Below, piece by piece: positions 1 through 13,398 of a stretch of DNA of 64,000 nucleotides. The stretch's first letter is position 1. Each line of letters begins with the position of its first letter. Below the pieces are notes generated by a model, which saw only the letters and a list, made by a program, of their open reading frames with translations, had not been told where the DNA came from and made no database searches. Location of the stretch: positions 3,162,001 to 3,226,000 of the forward strand of contig JANBXD010000005.1 of the NCBI GenBank assembly GCA_024472245.1, given 5' to 3'. Origin of the DNA: Beauveria sp. NWAFU-1 (lineage: Eukaryota; Ascomycota; Sordariomycetes; Hypocreales; Cordycipitaceae). The translations under genes were made by a program, and so were the position numbers.

Positions 1-3000
1 AGTAGAGAATACCAGGAGGATACGACGTGGACGAGGCCGGGAGGGGGGCGGGAGGGGTTCAAGCTGAACCTTTTTCCTCGTCGGTGCGACTGGCGTGGTT
101 GGAAGCAGAAAGAGGCCGTGACGTGCAGGTCGTACAGCAGCGCAAGTGACAGATTTGGAGAAGCCGTTTGGTTGTCGAGATGACGGCGGCTTGAGGCGGC
201 GGTATCACAACTTTTCTCCTGGGGGCGTCGCTATAGTGAAGGTAGCGAGAAAGACAGGCGTAAAAAAGTCCAAGTGTAGAATCCGCGGGGCAGAGGCGAG
301 TTTGGTTCGAGAATGTCGTTGTTGGTCGTGAAATTGATGAAGGTCGAAATAAGGTTGTTTTGGAGAGGAAAAACAAACAGAGGTCGGTAGTCGAAAAGAG
401 AGTTGGCCAAGGTCTGTCTAGGTATCCGTGTGTGGGTGGTGGATGATGAAGTACTTGGTGTCGTGGTGGAGGGTGGCTCTAGGACAGCCCAAGACAGGAG
501 AGTAATAAATTTGCAGGCGAAGAAAAAAACCTTTTTGAGTCAAAGACGGCCGGGCCTCCGAGTTGCGGTGCGGAGCACACGTCGACCGGGGGGAGGGGTG
601 TTATTTTCTTTTTTGCTTCTTTGCTTCCATTTCTTTTTTCTGCCCTTTTTTCTTACGGGCAAAAGAATGTGCCTAGTACGGGCTGGAGACGGAGGCGTGT
701 GGAATGAAGACGGCCGTGTATCTAGCGCGGCTTGACAGAGAAGGGGCGGAAAGAAAGTAAAGGGAGTCAGTCGTACAGGTACTTGGGGCGTGGACATGAA
801 AGACTTTTGCTCCAAATTACAGTGGCCCAAGGACTAGATTACAGGGGCTAGCCCACTGTAGCGTCGCTGGGCCAGGCACACTTTCTCCCTGAGGCTAAAG
901 ATGGTGTGCTGGGATTATGGCGTCTTTGTTGTCATCATCAGAGGGCTGTACTGCTGTGATGTGAGGGCCGCCAGCGCTGAAGCTGCAGTGGCGTAGTGCC
1001 TCGTCAGGTCAGTACCTGCCAATTCTAGGTATTCCGTTTGCCTTGTTCCATCAAGGGATGCTGGAGACGGAGATTCTTGTTGTCTGTTTGTTAACCCTAA
1101 ATTATCATCACCAACACGACTCGCACTGTCTCTGGTCATCATCAGGTCACCCAAGGGCAAGACATGCCAGCCGGTTTCCAACAATTGAACAATATGTGTG
1201 CCTATCTCACCCAATCAAAGCCACACTGACACCACACCTCACCAGCCGTCCAAATGTCCAGCTCATCGCCCGCCGGCTTACCAAGACAGCCACGACGCTG
1301 TCAACCTGTCCACATGAGGACCAAGACGCGGTGTGGCAGCGCCGTCATGAAGAGGGGGTGATTGAGGTCATGGTCAGCAATCGACTCAGACCATTTCTGC
1401 AAGCCGCGTCAACGTCTCACTTTTATCCGTATTTGGGCCTGCTTCTAGCCTTCAGTCCACTGCCACCAATGCCCCAGACATTCGCCTCGTACTCTTGCAG
1501 CTTGTTAGCTTATAACCCTTGGTAGCCCCCCTAAGCCCTATAGCGAACACGCATTATTGCAGGCAAGTCGTTGCTAAATATGCACTACTCCGTACCTAGA
1601 CAAGACTGCTGCTGCAGCTCGACAGACTGGGTAACTAACTTACTAAATAGTACCAACATTGCACAACGCTGCTGCTGTCGGTCTGCTCTGTATGGACATG
1701 ACTGATCAGCATCCAAGCCGATCTAGGCCGATCTAAAAGAAAAAAAAAATACATGCCGACATGGCCGCCTCTCATCAAAGTCCGTCCCTTCCGAGCCAAG
1801 ATGACAGAGCGAGGCCCAACAGCTCAGACGTCAGCCAGTCTCTCCCTACAATTCAACTAGCTGGCACCACGAGGTACCGCCAAGCAGAAGCTCTTCCTGA
1901 ACGAGGAGACAGCCGTCACAGCCCGCCCTTGAAGATGGAGCAACCAGGCTCCTGGCGGGTCACCTCAAGGCACAATGACGACGGATGAGCCGGGGCAAGC
2001 ATGCACACGCCTGCTCCTAGGTTGCCAGGGCTGTCACTGAGCTGCTAGCATGAACCCCAGGTCCCTAAAAAGAAACCGCTCGGCGAGCTTCAGCATGAGC
2101 GAAGTCTTGGCAGAAAGCACGACGCCCATTTGGCCAAAGGAGGGGTTGGACAGAACTCGTCTGCCTCCCCCGTCTCTCTTTCTCCCTTTGTCTCCAGTCG
2201 CTGCGCCTGCCTGTGGTCGGATTGCCCGCGCGTCGAAACAACCTTGACAACTTGACAGCCTGATTACCTTTGCGCCGCCTACGTACTCCATACAGAAACT
2301 ATTCATGGAAGTTGCCCCATACAAAAGGGGCGGTCAGGGTTTTACTGCTGTTCGTGTCTACTTCGTACCACTATGTTAGTCTGCCCTGCTAGCCGGCTGT
2401 GAGCTTCCAGCAGCGCGAAATTCCCACACCCCCCCGAACTTGTGAGCTGCAGCCCAGCCCAGCCCAGCCCATTTCCAGCTGTTTGGAAACCCAGGTCTTT
2501 GGTAGAGACTAATAACTTTGAAGAGGGGACCGCAACAGGGATGGGGCTCGGATCTGAGGTGCGATCTGCCATTCGCTCCCCTTGCTATCCGCACAAGGAA
2601 GCAAGCTACCAGGAAAAAAGAAAGGACAAGAAGAAGCGTTCCTTTCCGTGCCTGAATGGTGGCGATATTTCTGAGCTGTCGCATTTTGAACTCCTTTGGT
2701 TCGTGCAGGTACGCACGCTTGGCACAGAGGAACGCTGCCCACCGAGCCGACTTTGGTCGCAAAACCACGACACCACCAAGTCGGTGAACCATTGCTAGTG
2801 GCTTGCCAAAAGGGGTGTGCCGGGCGACAGTGGCCGGAGGTTGACGGCTCTCGTCGCGATTTTGCCACCTTGATTCTGACGATCGGCGCGCGGTGGCCAG
2901 TCGATACTTTTGCTACTGGAATTTTTTTCTTTGTTAGTTTCGACTAGAGCAAAGATGAGCCCGTTCCTCACGCAACGCAAAATATGGTGTACAATAATCC

Positions 3001-6000
3001 TCGCACGAGCGACGTCACTATTGCGAGACCTGCCCCTTTGGGAATCCGGGGAAGCTGAAAAAGAAGAAGAAAAAGGAAAAAGTAAGGGAGCTGGGCACTG
3101 AGACAAAACCAAGCCAGCACCAACAAGCGAGCACGGCAGGAGCAGGAACGTTTTTCGGCATGATGGTGCTTTCAGCCATTTTCAATCATTTAGTCACGAT
3201 GCAGATAATACAGAAGTACTCAGGGAATTGGCGAGAGTGGTCATTTGCCAGGGGCGTATTTACATGTACGCGGCGCATACAAATGCCCGGGAGCCTGCAG
3301 GACGGTTTTCTGCACGTCGATATTTTAAGCCACCCTTCTCACTTTTCCCCTGGCCGTGTGCAACGCCTCGGCATAAGAAGCAAGAAGGAGAAGAAGTTCG
3401 GTTGGGCAAAAAAAAAAGGAAGCGGCTGCCGTGCAGGATGGATCGAGAGATGCTGCACAGGGCCCTTGTCGGGCGCTGCGCGCACACACGGTAACACACC
3501 GCAAAAGGCTTCCTTGCCCTGTCATGTACGCAGCAACACTTTTGTATGCCAGTCTGCAAAACATGGCCCCCCGACTAACGTGGGCGTCGTTGGGACAAGA
3601 GCCTCAAGCTGTGCAACCCCGGCAATGGCTCCGATTGAGGCTTGTGTTGCCTGCTCTCTGAGTCACCTCTAGTAGCCCCTTGCTCAACAACCCAAGCGGA
3701 TATCAAGTACATAGGATAAATAGGGACGTTGTTCTTTCCAATTCGTCCCTCTCGTCGTGTATACGCGGCCGAGTGAGCCTGTTCGCTGGAGCAAGTTAGC
3801 AAGTTCCACCCAAGCTGTGCAGAAGCTTTGTGGGCAGTGAGCTCCCGAAGCAGCTGTCACTGTACCGGTACTCGCACGCCCCCTTTCAGCAGGAACCTTT
3901 GTTGTGCTTTGCCCGAGTAATGAGGCCAAGCAAAGCTGCTGTGGAGTTGTTTCGTTGCCGAGGGGGGGGTACGTGGTTGGCTCGCGCCATGTCGGTTTGC
4001 TGATCCGGCTGGCGGGTTACTGGCCGCAGATATGGACGAGCGTGGTACTTGGGGCTACGAATATATGTGCAGAGGGTGGTGATTGTTCGATCCTTATTCG
4101 TCCATTCGGACATTTCCATGCCCTTTCAGGCTTTCGTCAAATCAGGATGATGCAAATTACGGGCCGCCGTTGAATATTTTGCGCAAAAGGGCTTAGCTGG
4201 TGCCGCAGTCTGACTTTGGCGGCGTCTTACTGGCGGCATTCTCATCGTGGCTGTTTTTTTTTCCCCACACTCTCACAGGTGCTTCTTCTCAGCCTACGTC
4301 AACCATTTCTGTGGCATCCGGATCTGGACGTGTGCATGGGTAGAAATTTTTTCTTTCTCCCACCGCGTTATCAACAGTGCGACAGGAAGGCTTGCGTCTT
4401 TGCACGCCACAGAGGGGGACTGCGGTGCGGTGACGCCTAATTGCGATGAAGAAGGCTTTAATGCATACGTATCTGGTAAGTTCTGTTTCGAATTACACGG
4501 CAAGTAGATTGGTGTTATCAGGCTCCGGAAATGTTTGCCAAAAAAAGAGTCGTCGTGTTTTGGGCTGAGGGGCTTTTTGACTCACGTACATAACCCTTGA
4601 CGGCTTCAATTGGTCGGGCGCGCCATGTTTGGGATTCTTGCTTTCCACGACCGAGTTGCCAAGGGTTCCTATTTCATTCGTGCATTCTTTGGGCAAGTCT
4701 TGAGCATGCCCCCTGTCGCGTCCGTGGTCGTGCCACGCCCCCTCTGGCTAAAAGGACGCGGCGCAAAAAGGCTTTGTGCTGGGAATACCAACGGAACGCA
4801 TGATGAGGTCATCAGGCGCGTGTTTTGGCTTTTTATTTACTCGCCCGAGTTCCACCTTGTGTAGGATGACTCGGAGGCGCAGTTTTATGGTTATGCTCAC
4901 GGCGTACACAACCAACAAGGTGCTTGCAGAGTGTACGGAGTACGCAAAGAGGGCGAAAGGAAACCATTGACTTGCAAATGGAATTGTTTGCTTTTCCTGC
5001 TGATCAACAGGATCGGGCATACCGTCTTTAGAAGATGTGTGCTGGAGAGAAAGGCGGGGGGAGGGGGGTGATCGACAAAACAGGTACACTCTACTGGCTG
5101 CTCTAGAGGCAGAGTGGTTCGAAGCATGGGCTGAGATTGCGCATGCCGTCATAAGGACCTCTGGCAGAGCCAAAGCCAGAGGTGACGAGTGCAAAGACAA
5201 TACCAGTACTCCGTACCTAGGTAAACTAGGTGGTTGGTTGGTGGGCAGGAACAAAAAAACGTTGGACTGTCAGGCCAGCGTCAAGCACGTGCGTTGGCAT
5301 AATGGCATGATGCAGAGAGGCAGTCTGTTGGATCAAAAGTGGACGTTTTGTTTCTTGTTTCTTGTTTATTAATTTGTCTTTTCCCCCTTTGAATGAGCAT
5401 GACAGAGAGTTGTCGTCGCAAGTCGCAAAGAGTTTTGAAAAGTACGTGTACTATTGGAACATGTAGAGTACCTGCGCCTCTCCAGGTGCTATTTACAGCT
5501 TGATACAGCGCTCTCTGGTGGCCTGTTCAGCGCTCCGCCCTCTAAATATACCGTTCTCCTAATACCAGTAAAATACCTATACCGCCCTGATTTGGCTTAG
5601 CGTCGACCGTGCTTTTGGCACCCGGCATCCCTTGAATGGAAAGTCCCAGCGGCACCCCTGGCCAGTCTATCTCGTATTATTATCTGTTGTTATTGGGCTC
5701 TAATAAACATCGTATATTCCTTGTGTCTAAATCTGTAAATAGAAAATTTATTGTTTCTTTTCTCCTTTATCGTTGTGTTATGTCAATAGCCTCGTATCAA
5801 CTTTTAATAGCGCAATCTGCCCATTTTTACTAGTCCACCAACAGCATGCACAAGTAAGTACTTGTACAACCTTGACAAAGTCTCTTGTTACTACGGATAG
5901 GTTAGAGCCAATACCTTTGCTCTGTTTTAAAGAGCAGAAATGACCGCGTCACTGATTCCCTCCCCCGCTGCGGCGTCAAACTTTTTTTCATCCTCTCGCC

Positions 6001-9000
6001 TCTCTTCTTAGCCCTCTCTTGGTGCTTGCCTCCTAAAATCTGCCCTCCAACAATAACGCAGCCCAATCACACCATGCAACTTAAAAAAAATTATAAACTT
6101 CTCTCTGCCCTTTTTTTTTCCTTCTCGGATGCGGGGTTTGGCAAGAAGGGCAACGACTGGGCTGAATCGCCGCCTCGAGCCCCGCCCATTGGAAACTTCC
6201 ACGGCCTCTTCCTGGCCCCGTTTCGCTTTCTCCCCCCCCCAAGTATTACCACATATGCATGCATGCAACGCACTGTTCCGTAATTGTATACAATTTTCCA
6301 TGCGTGGCATGACTTTTCTGTTTTGCAATTGGCCAAAGAATGGCTCCATCTGTCGCAACGGCTCATCAACTTTTTCTTCTTTTATCCATGCGCCGCCCGC
6401 GTGACACACTGCCTGTGCAGAGATACCGAACGCTCCGGTCGATCCAAGCAAACCCCCCCCCCCTCCCCCTCTCCAACCATCCGAACTTGGCAGATCTCGC
6501 ATAGCCAAAACCCAAAACGAAAACTGCAACGTTCACGTATGCATGCTTGTCATATTTTTTTTTTCTTTTGGACAGGAAACGCGAAATCGTCGTAAAAGTC
6601 TGACGCGCACAAGTCAAGTGTCGTCGTCGTCGTCGTCGCCGAGCGGAGGGGTCAGCGCCCAGCCATGCTTTGTAACAGCTTGATGCGACACGCGCTGGCG
6701 CCAGTCTACGATCAGTCTTTCTCTCCGTGTCAATTTAGACACAATCCTAAAAAAAGATACCCTTTGAATCTGTAACTAGACATGGCCAAAGATTGTAATT
6801 ACCAAGGATCCGGGTCTGAATGATGACAATGCCGCCCGCCCTATCCCCTTTCTAGACCCTCGGCAGGAACTACATCCCATCTCCCGCCCCTCCCATCATC
6901 ATCCCAAGTACATCAAACACTCCCATGCTTGCCATGCAAGGATCGCCAAACACGCTTTGCTCTCCACTCCATGTAACTACTGTATTTCCTTGTCCATGGA
7001 GTACCTGGTTGCCTGTTCAGACCTCTCTTCTTTCCTGTAATAACACAATGCACCGTTTTACTTATCAACCTTCCAGAATGTCCTGCGCTTCCGCCCTCCC
7101 CGGTCCTGGGGCTGATGAGTGGGCGCAGCGCGACTCCGCTAGGCTGATTGACGATGCCTGTCTTGTCTCCTACTCCGTAATACACGGGACGAGGTATCCA
7201 TTCGAGTAACCAAAAGGAAAATATAGGCAACGGTTACTGTCAAGTCGCATATTGACAAAAAGCCCGGTCCCGGACGCTAACGTATCATGATGGAATTGCG
7301 AGCTGCATGTCCCGAAACATTGAGGCGGCGTCTTTACACGGCAGTTGAGAGCGCGCGCGAGAGAGAGAGGGAGAGAGGTAGACGGAGAGAGTTGAAGGCA
7401 AAGACGTTGATATTACGCATCTCGCACCATGCAGACCAGCTCCTGCAGCCTGCAGCCAGCTCCGCACAGCTTGCATGGCATCGCAAAGGTCAGCCGTGGC
7501 CGCCTTGCCCGTTCAGTGCCTGCCTGCTTGGAACGAGCGATTTGTTGTTCGCATCGTCCTTGCCGACGAGCTTCAATGTTGCGTTTCTGATTGAGTGCAT
7601 CGTGGCATGATGGGCTTTATTCAGCGGTGCCATGTATCAGTCATAGCAATATACGCATGCTCTGTTTATAGCTATACCATGTCGCGCCGTACCGAGTACG
7701 AATAGTCCGAGGTAACAATTACCAGAAACATGTACGACAAGTGCTAGCCAAACACAAGCGCTTAATGCATTCTTCTTCATCTCGCATGTGCCTCACGCTG
7801 TATGACGGCTTCTCATTTCCCATGCTACGAAAGCTCCTTAATCGTCTCTCTCTCTCTCTCTTTCTCTCCACTCCACGTCTTGGCCCTCCTACATACTTTC
7901 AACATCAAGCCAAAACCATCCATACCTACAGTAATACACCATCCGCAGCCGTTTCAACAACGCACACCCCTCTCATGGCAATCAGAAAAGCACAAACCGG
8001 GCCCTTTGAACTCGCGCCGACGAATCCGCAACTACTATCAAGCCCCCGCCCCAGACGAGGACGAGAAGCTGCCGCTGCCAAGACGACCGGCGGAGCCTCG
8101 CAGCCTGTCGTGTCTTGCTCGTCGTGTCACATCGCCTTGCCCCGGCACCGACGAGCTGCGTGTGATGTTCCTTCAGTCAGGTTAAAAAGACGCGAAAAAA
8201 AAAAAAAAGGACTGGCAATTGTCCCCCCCCTCCAACAAAAGCAGCGGTAAAGCAAACAAGACTGCATTCCCCCAAGTCACATTGCCATGGTGGTTCTTGT
8301 TCATGTATTTCCCTCAACATATACTGGCCCAATCAGCATGCCGTCTACGGGCTTCACCGCAACAACAACAACAACATGGGCTGCCGGACACAGCTCCGAC
8401 GGTTCTGTCTCGCCTGCAAGCTATCAAGGAAGATCATTTGAGGAAAAAGCAGAAAAAAAGAAAAAAAGAAAAATAAAGCAAAATAAACGCGGGGCACCAG
8501 GGCTTGCTCGCGTGGACGGCCATTTTGTCTTGACCACCCCAACCCCCGTACCCCAGATTGCCCATGCCAGTAAGCAGCAGCGCTACTGTATGGACAGATT
8601 TTATGTTTACGAATACCAGTATGTATGTTTATTAACTGCTCATGCAAGCCCGGTGCTAGAGAAATTTCTCAAAAAGAAGGCAGAAAAACTGTACGATGAA
8701 GGAGGGGGTGTGCATCCTACAATGTTCCCTTACAATGCCCCCCCCCCTGTGCCGAATGTAGGGCGACGCAGCGCTTCGAGTTGTGACCAAGGGCCAAGTT
8801 CATGCACATGGACATAAGTCGTAGCAAATATAGTTGACTGTAAGCATTTTGTTTCTTCAGCGTGTGTGCGCCGACCATTTCTCATCTCGGCACCGCCTAA
8901 CTAATTACGCATTCTAAAAAGGACATCTATTCATGTTTCCCCTTTGACAAAAGCGGGATGCCTGAGGGTTAGGCGTGTGTGTGTTGAGCGTTGACGGCCA

Positions 9001-9457
9001 AGCACCAGAATCCATCTATGCGAAACACCATTGTCGTCGCCTTGTCCATCAGCGCCATTTTTTATTTTTTTTTGCCAAAACCACAAACCACATTCTTCGA
9101 AACCCTAATAATAACCAAAATACTGGTTACGAGTCCATCTGTACACGCAACGTACTCTGTACTTGTGGCCAAAAAGCCCACACCCCTGAAGTCTGGGTGG
9201 CGCCGGCGGGCGGGCGCGCTGCTGCTGTTTCAATGGCCCCGGAGAAGACGGCGTCATCATCATACAGGAGGATGAAGAAAGAAAGACGGCGCGCGCGGGT
9301 TTTGGTCCTATGACATGCCACTTACACGATAGCCTACTGTCTGGAGTTCAGCCAGCCTCCCCCCCCTCTTCGTTTCCGAAACATTGTCTCTCCTATTTAG
9401 CAATCACCACCGAGTCTGAGTCTGAGTCTGACAGCTGCAGTTGCCAGCAAGTTATTA

Positions 9458-9475
9458 AAAAAAAAAAAAAAAAAA
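9458..9475. repeat. poly-A homopolymer run
   Basis: A run of about 18 A residues followed closely by further A-rich sequence. Simple repeat; no gene feature is attached to it. Confidence 0.8.
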
Positions 9476-10318
9476 ACAATAAAAAAAGAGGAACACGGGC
9501 TTTTCGCTCAAGAGCACCGGATTGGTCCGTCTACGCTCGAGCCTAAATAAGTTATTGATCACCAGGACAATCGCAATGCAAGGCCTCGCTGGCGCCTCGC
9601 GTCTTGCGTCCTTGGGGTGTGGTGTGGCCCCCTTGTTTTTTCTCCAACAGGGCCCAAGCCAACAATGTTTTTTTTTTTGGTAATATTCGTCGTTTCTCGC
9701 TGCAAGCCCTTTCTCTCTCTCTCTCTCTCTTCCCTCCCCTCCTTGTCCCACTGCCGGCTTATACCAGTACACGTGGCTCGCCTCGCAGCAGCGCCGGCCC
9801 CCCCCCCCCCCGCCCCGACGCCTCGACGAAAACCGTAGCCATACTGTTCTGTTTTTTCTCTTCCTTTTTTTTTTTTTGCTTTTAATTCCATGGCGAACAC
9901 GCAATCTGTCCCGTTTTCGTGTTCTAATTCAGGAAGAACCCCTACTTTCTGTCATTTCTGATATCCGTCCCTCGGTTCATTACTCGGGGCGGAGAGAGAG
10001 CGAGAGAGAGGAAGGAAGAAAGATGCCCTGCCTTCAAGCCCTCCGCCCACGGGTATGCCCGTTTCTACCGCCCACGGCTCCCCTCACCCGTTGGCTTCTT
10101 TTTTTTTTTTTTGTGTCTGGTGGCTTGTCGTTGTCAAGGCTGAACATTTTTGGACGCGTGATGATGTGTTTTGTCTTTTGACATGGCCCTTGGAGCAAGG
10201 ATGATGAGAGACGCGCAGCGAGACAACCAGCAGTGACTTCCTGCAAAGAAAAAAAGAACCAGCAACTACGGAGTACCGTACAAAGAAATTTGCCAATGCA
10301 TGCATGTATGCGCTGCAG

Positions 10319-10400
10319 CATCATCATCTTCATCACCGTCATCATCACCATCATTACCATCACCATCACCATCATTACCATCACCATCATCATCATGCAT
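10319..10400. repeat. CAT/CAC trinucleotide microsatellite
   Basis: About 80 bases of imperfect ATC/ACC trinucleotides on the plus strand. Any frame through it gives only homopolymeric peptides, so I read it as a non-coding microsatellite. Confidence 0.8.
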
Positions 10401-10898
10401 CATAACCCCTTCGCCCCTTGCTCCCTTCGCCTCCGACCGACAAGGAACGCCCAACATCATCAATCCAGCTGAGCCTTGTGAGCAGCGCCATGGATGACTA
10501 GTCTCAGCGTATAGCCTATTCCTCTTCCACCGAGAATTGCACAGCAAAACCCCATCTCAGCCTCTTTGCACCCAGATCGACCTGCCAACATGTCTTGGTC
10601 ATGTCCCCTTCCACCCCCGCGCGGGGGGCCTTGTCTAATCCGTACCTACGTGGCCTGGTTCATTGGGCACAAATGGGCAATCGCGCCGCAATGACAGCCT
10701 CGGGCTGCTTTTCTCCCTCGCCGACAGATACCATCATCACGCCCCCCCATCCCATGCAGCCTAGGCCTTGCATATGTCCTACTCGTGCAGCATGCAGTCA
10801 TGACTACAGTAGCCTCGAATTCAGTTCCCTAACCCCGCGAAAAGCTTCATGTCCTGTATCGAAAGTAGATGTCCGTCAAAGACATCGAATGTCTAGGA

Positions 10899-10952
10899 TG
10901 GACTCTGTTCAGCAGATGTCTGGGCTGGACTGTATTCAGCAGATGTCCAGCT
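10899..10952. repeat. 27-bp direct repeat, two copies
   Basis: Two adjacent 27-base units start at 10,899 and 10,926, both carrying TTCAGCAGATGTC; they differ at a few positions. The unit length is a multiple of three and stays open in one plus-strand frame, but the surrounding frame is not otherwise protein-like. Confidence 0.6.
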
Positions 10953-13398
10953 CTGATTTTGCCAGCAACACACTGACGTCCAGATCGTATCGTTTGCCCG
11001 CATTTTCAGCCTGCACCGCGCTGTAATAGAGCTTTTCGGCTCCCCTCTTGCGCTTCCCCTTCTTGTGCACCGATGCTAACTAGGTTGTAGTTGTTCAATG
11101 ACTCCAGCTACTCCGCGGACTAACTAGTCAGTCCGTTGTGCCTAGCCGACGACCCAAGATAAGCATTGGGTCAGATGAGCGCAGCCAAGACATGGTTCCT
11201 CATGTAAGCAAGACTTTGCGTGTTTGCTTTCTTCAGAGGCACATGGCACCGTGCAGGTCTTGAATGCAAGTCTTGAAAGGGCTGAAATTCGGACAACAGT
11301 GAGACTCGCTGCATCGACGACCGGGGACCCTGGTTTAATTTATCGGCAAAGCCGCAGGTGGCGACCTCGTCACTCCCCCAATGTACTCTGCATTCTGCAG
11401 CGGACTGCTGTCCTGCTGGCAGCTCGCCTCAACTGAGCGATGCACTGTTCGCGAAGCCCACCGATCACAATTCGCACATCGACAAGGAACTCAGCCATGT
11501 TCCCCCCACTCCCATGTAGCTGCGCGATGAACGCTGCTGCACTCTCTTTTTCTCGCGGCCATGGGCCAGCGCTTTAGGGTAGGCCGTTGCCATGCACGGT
11601 GACGAACCACGGCATGAAAGAGCAGAGGAGGGGCGTGCAAGCGATCTTCATGGGCTGCCCTTGGCCGAAATGGCGTCCAATCAAGGCCAATCGCATGGAC
11701 TTTGGCTCAATTGACGGCCCCTCTACGGTCAGGCCAAAGGCCACTTGCGAGGCGCTCTCCTCGATCCCCCGCGACAGAATTAACGTTGGCATCGTGAGCC
11801 ATAACAACGCGCGGCATCCCGAGGAGAACAAAGAAGAAGAAAAAGAGAAAATAGGAAGGGACTCGCGTGATCCAAGTCTCGAAACTGAGACGCAGACCGC
11901 ATTCCAGACCCCCTGCATGCCCAATTGCTACTGTCGACTTTGAACACATTGCGTCAAACTTTGCAAGGCGTGGCAATTGGAAACCTGCACACCCGAAAAG
12001 TCGCTTTCGCACAACGAGAACGATTGAAATCATGGTGTGATGAATGGCGACCGAGTATTTACTTTTCTCGCTTGCGGCGGTTTTGCCCAGAAAACACGCT
12101 ATTTCTGCATATTCGCTCGGTTGCAAGTGTCTCGACGTGCAGGCTGGGCTGCTTCATACGAATATACCACGCGCGCCGTTGGAAAACCTCATTTCCCGCC
12201 CACGCAATAGCTCATGAGCACCTATCTCCAGGGATGCAAGGCAATTTTATGCATGCAGCATTCGCTTTTCCCCCCTCCATCGCCGAATTGTTACACAGAT
12301 CGTAAAGCCAAACGATATGGAATAAAATCAATGAGCTAGTTTGTCCGTCCTGTGCCCTCGATGGGCTGCTGCGACTTGGCTTTTTTGTACAACACATGCA
12401 TATCATTTATCCCTCAAGGCGTTGCGTTGCAAAGGCCACCATCATGTCGCAAATTGGCCGTCAATAAATTCCTGTTACATTGCGACTGCAACGCACAGAT
12501 GGGTTTGGACGGGACCGTTGGAGTAGCATCCAGCAGAGACAATGTGTTACCCTGTTCTTTTCTTGTCCACGTCTAGCCATATTAATTCGTTTAATCAACC
12601 CCTCCGCGTCCAGCCTCGGATATCCGCCCCCAATCTCCTGCTCTTATTTCCCGTTTTTGATCAACGATCCGTGTTGCCTCCCCCCATGTCATTCCATATT
12701 TTGATTCAAAGCCCGCCAAGTAAAAAACATCAAAGTCACCTTTCTCAAAGCAACGCACACGTCACAACTCACCTGCATGGGTTGGGGACCGGCTGGTGAA
12801 GAAGAAAAAAGCTGTCAAGGAAAGAGACAAAAACGTGTCATATTTTTTACTTTGATGCAAAAAAAGGAGAAACAAAAAAAGGACGGCAAAAAGAGACGAA
12901 TGCGGACTGTCACTTTCCCAAGAAAATGAAGATGCAAATAAAAACAAAAAATAAAATAAAAATAAAGTAAAAAACAGCCACGCCGTGTAACACGAGCTGT
13001 CATGTCCCGCCGCGACAAAAGGACAGCATGCGCCAAGCCAATGCGGCCGCGATTCTCAGCCTTGTGCAACCCCCATTCCCCTCTTCTCAGCTTCAGGTGG
13101 TAGTTATTCGTTATTCATGGCTTGTTCTTATCAGATGAGGTTTTTTTCCCTCCTTCTCTCTCTCTCTCAGGTCATGCTTGTCCGTAGGGGTACACCCGGC
13201 CCACCACCTTGCCGCCTCAGACTTACTCGCAGTTTCAAAGACCTCTACTTGGAGAAGGGAGAATAATAATGGGAAAGTGTCCTCAATTTTGGTCGTGAAA
13301 AAAAATCTATCCAGGGCTGTTATTGCCACAGAATGCACAGTATCGGGAACAATAACCGTACATCGTCATCTAAATTAGGGAAAAAAAAAAAGAAATAC

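Larger units (their letters stand above)
1..13398. other. gene desert, no supportable coding region
   Basis: No reading frame here shows a recognisable protein, sustained codon bias or a plausible exon chain; the longest frames (about 170 codons) are low-complexity and Ser/Pro/Arg-rich on either strand, as expected from CT-rich DNA. GC is near that of the rest of the window except for a short AT-rich patch around 5,680-5,830, so this is not obviously RIP-degraded transposon sequence. It holds homopolymers (A run near 9,458-9,475), CT microsatellites near 7,845-7,866 and 9,711-9,730, a CAT/CAC trinucleotide tract at 10,319-10,400 and five of the eight copies of a 9-base motif described under findings. 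It may be a long regulatory region, unannotated non-coding transcripts, or a very long 5' leader of a gene beyond the left edge; I cannot tell which. Confidence 0.6.

Noticed and set aside
59..830. Overlapping 90-110 codon frames on both strands at the left edge
   Set aside because: Open on both strands at once, no ATG context or codon bias; typical of GC-balanced non-coding DNA.
7741..8250. Plus-strand frame of about 169 codons
   Set aside because: Ser/Pro/Arg/Lys-rich low-complexity translation arising from CT- and A-rich DNA; an overlapping frame is equally long; no domain, no intron context.
10595..11026. 143-codon plus-strand frame including the 27-bp duplication
   Set aside because: No similarity to a known family and no codon bias; the repeat stays in frame only because 27 is divisible by three.
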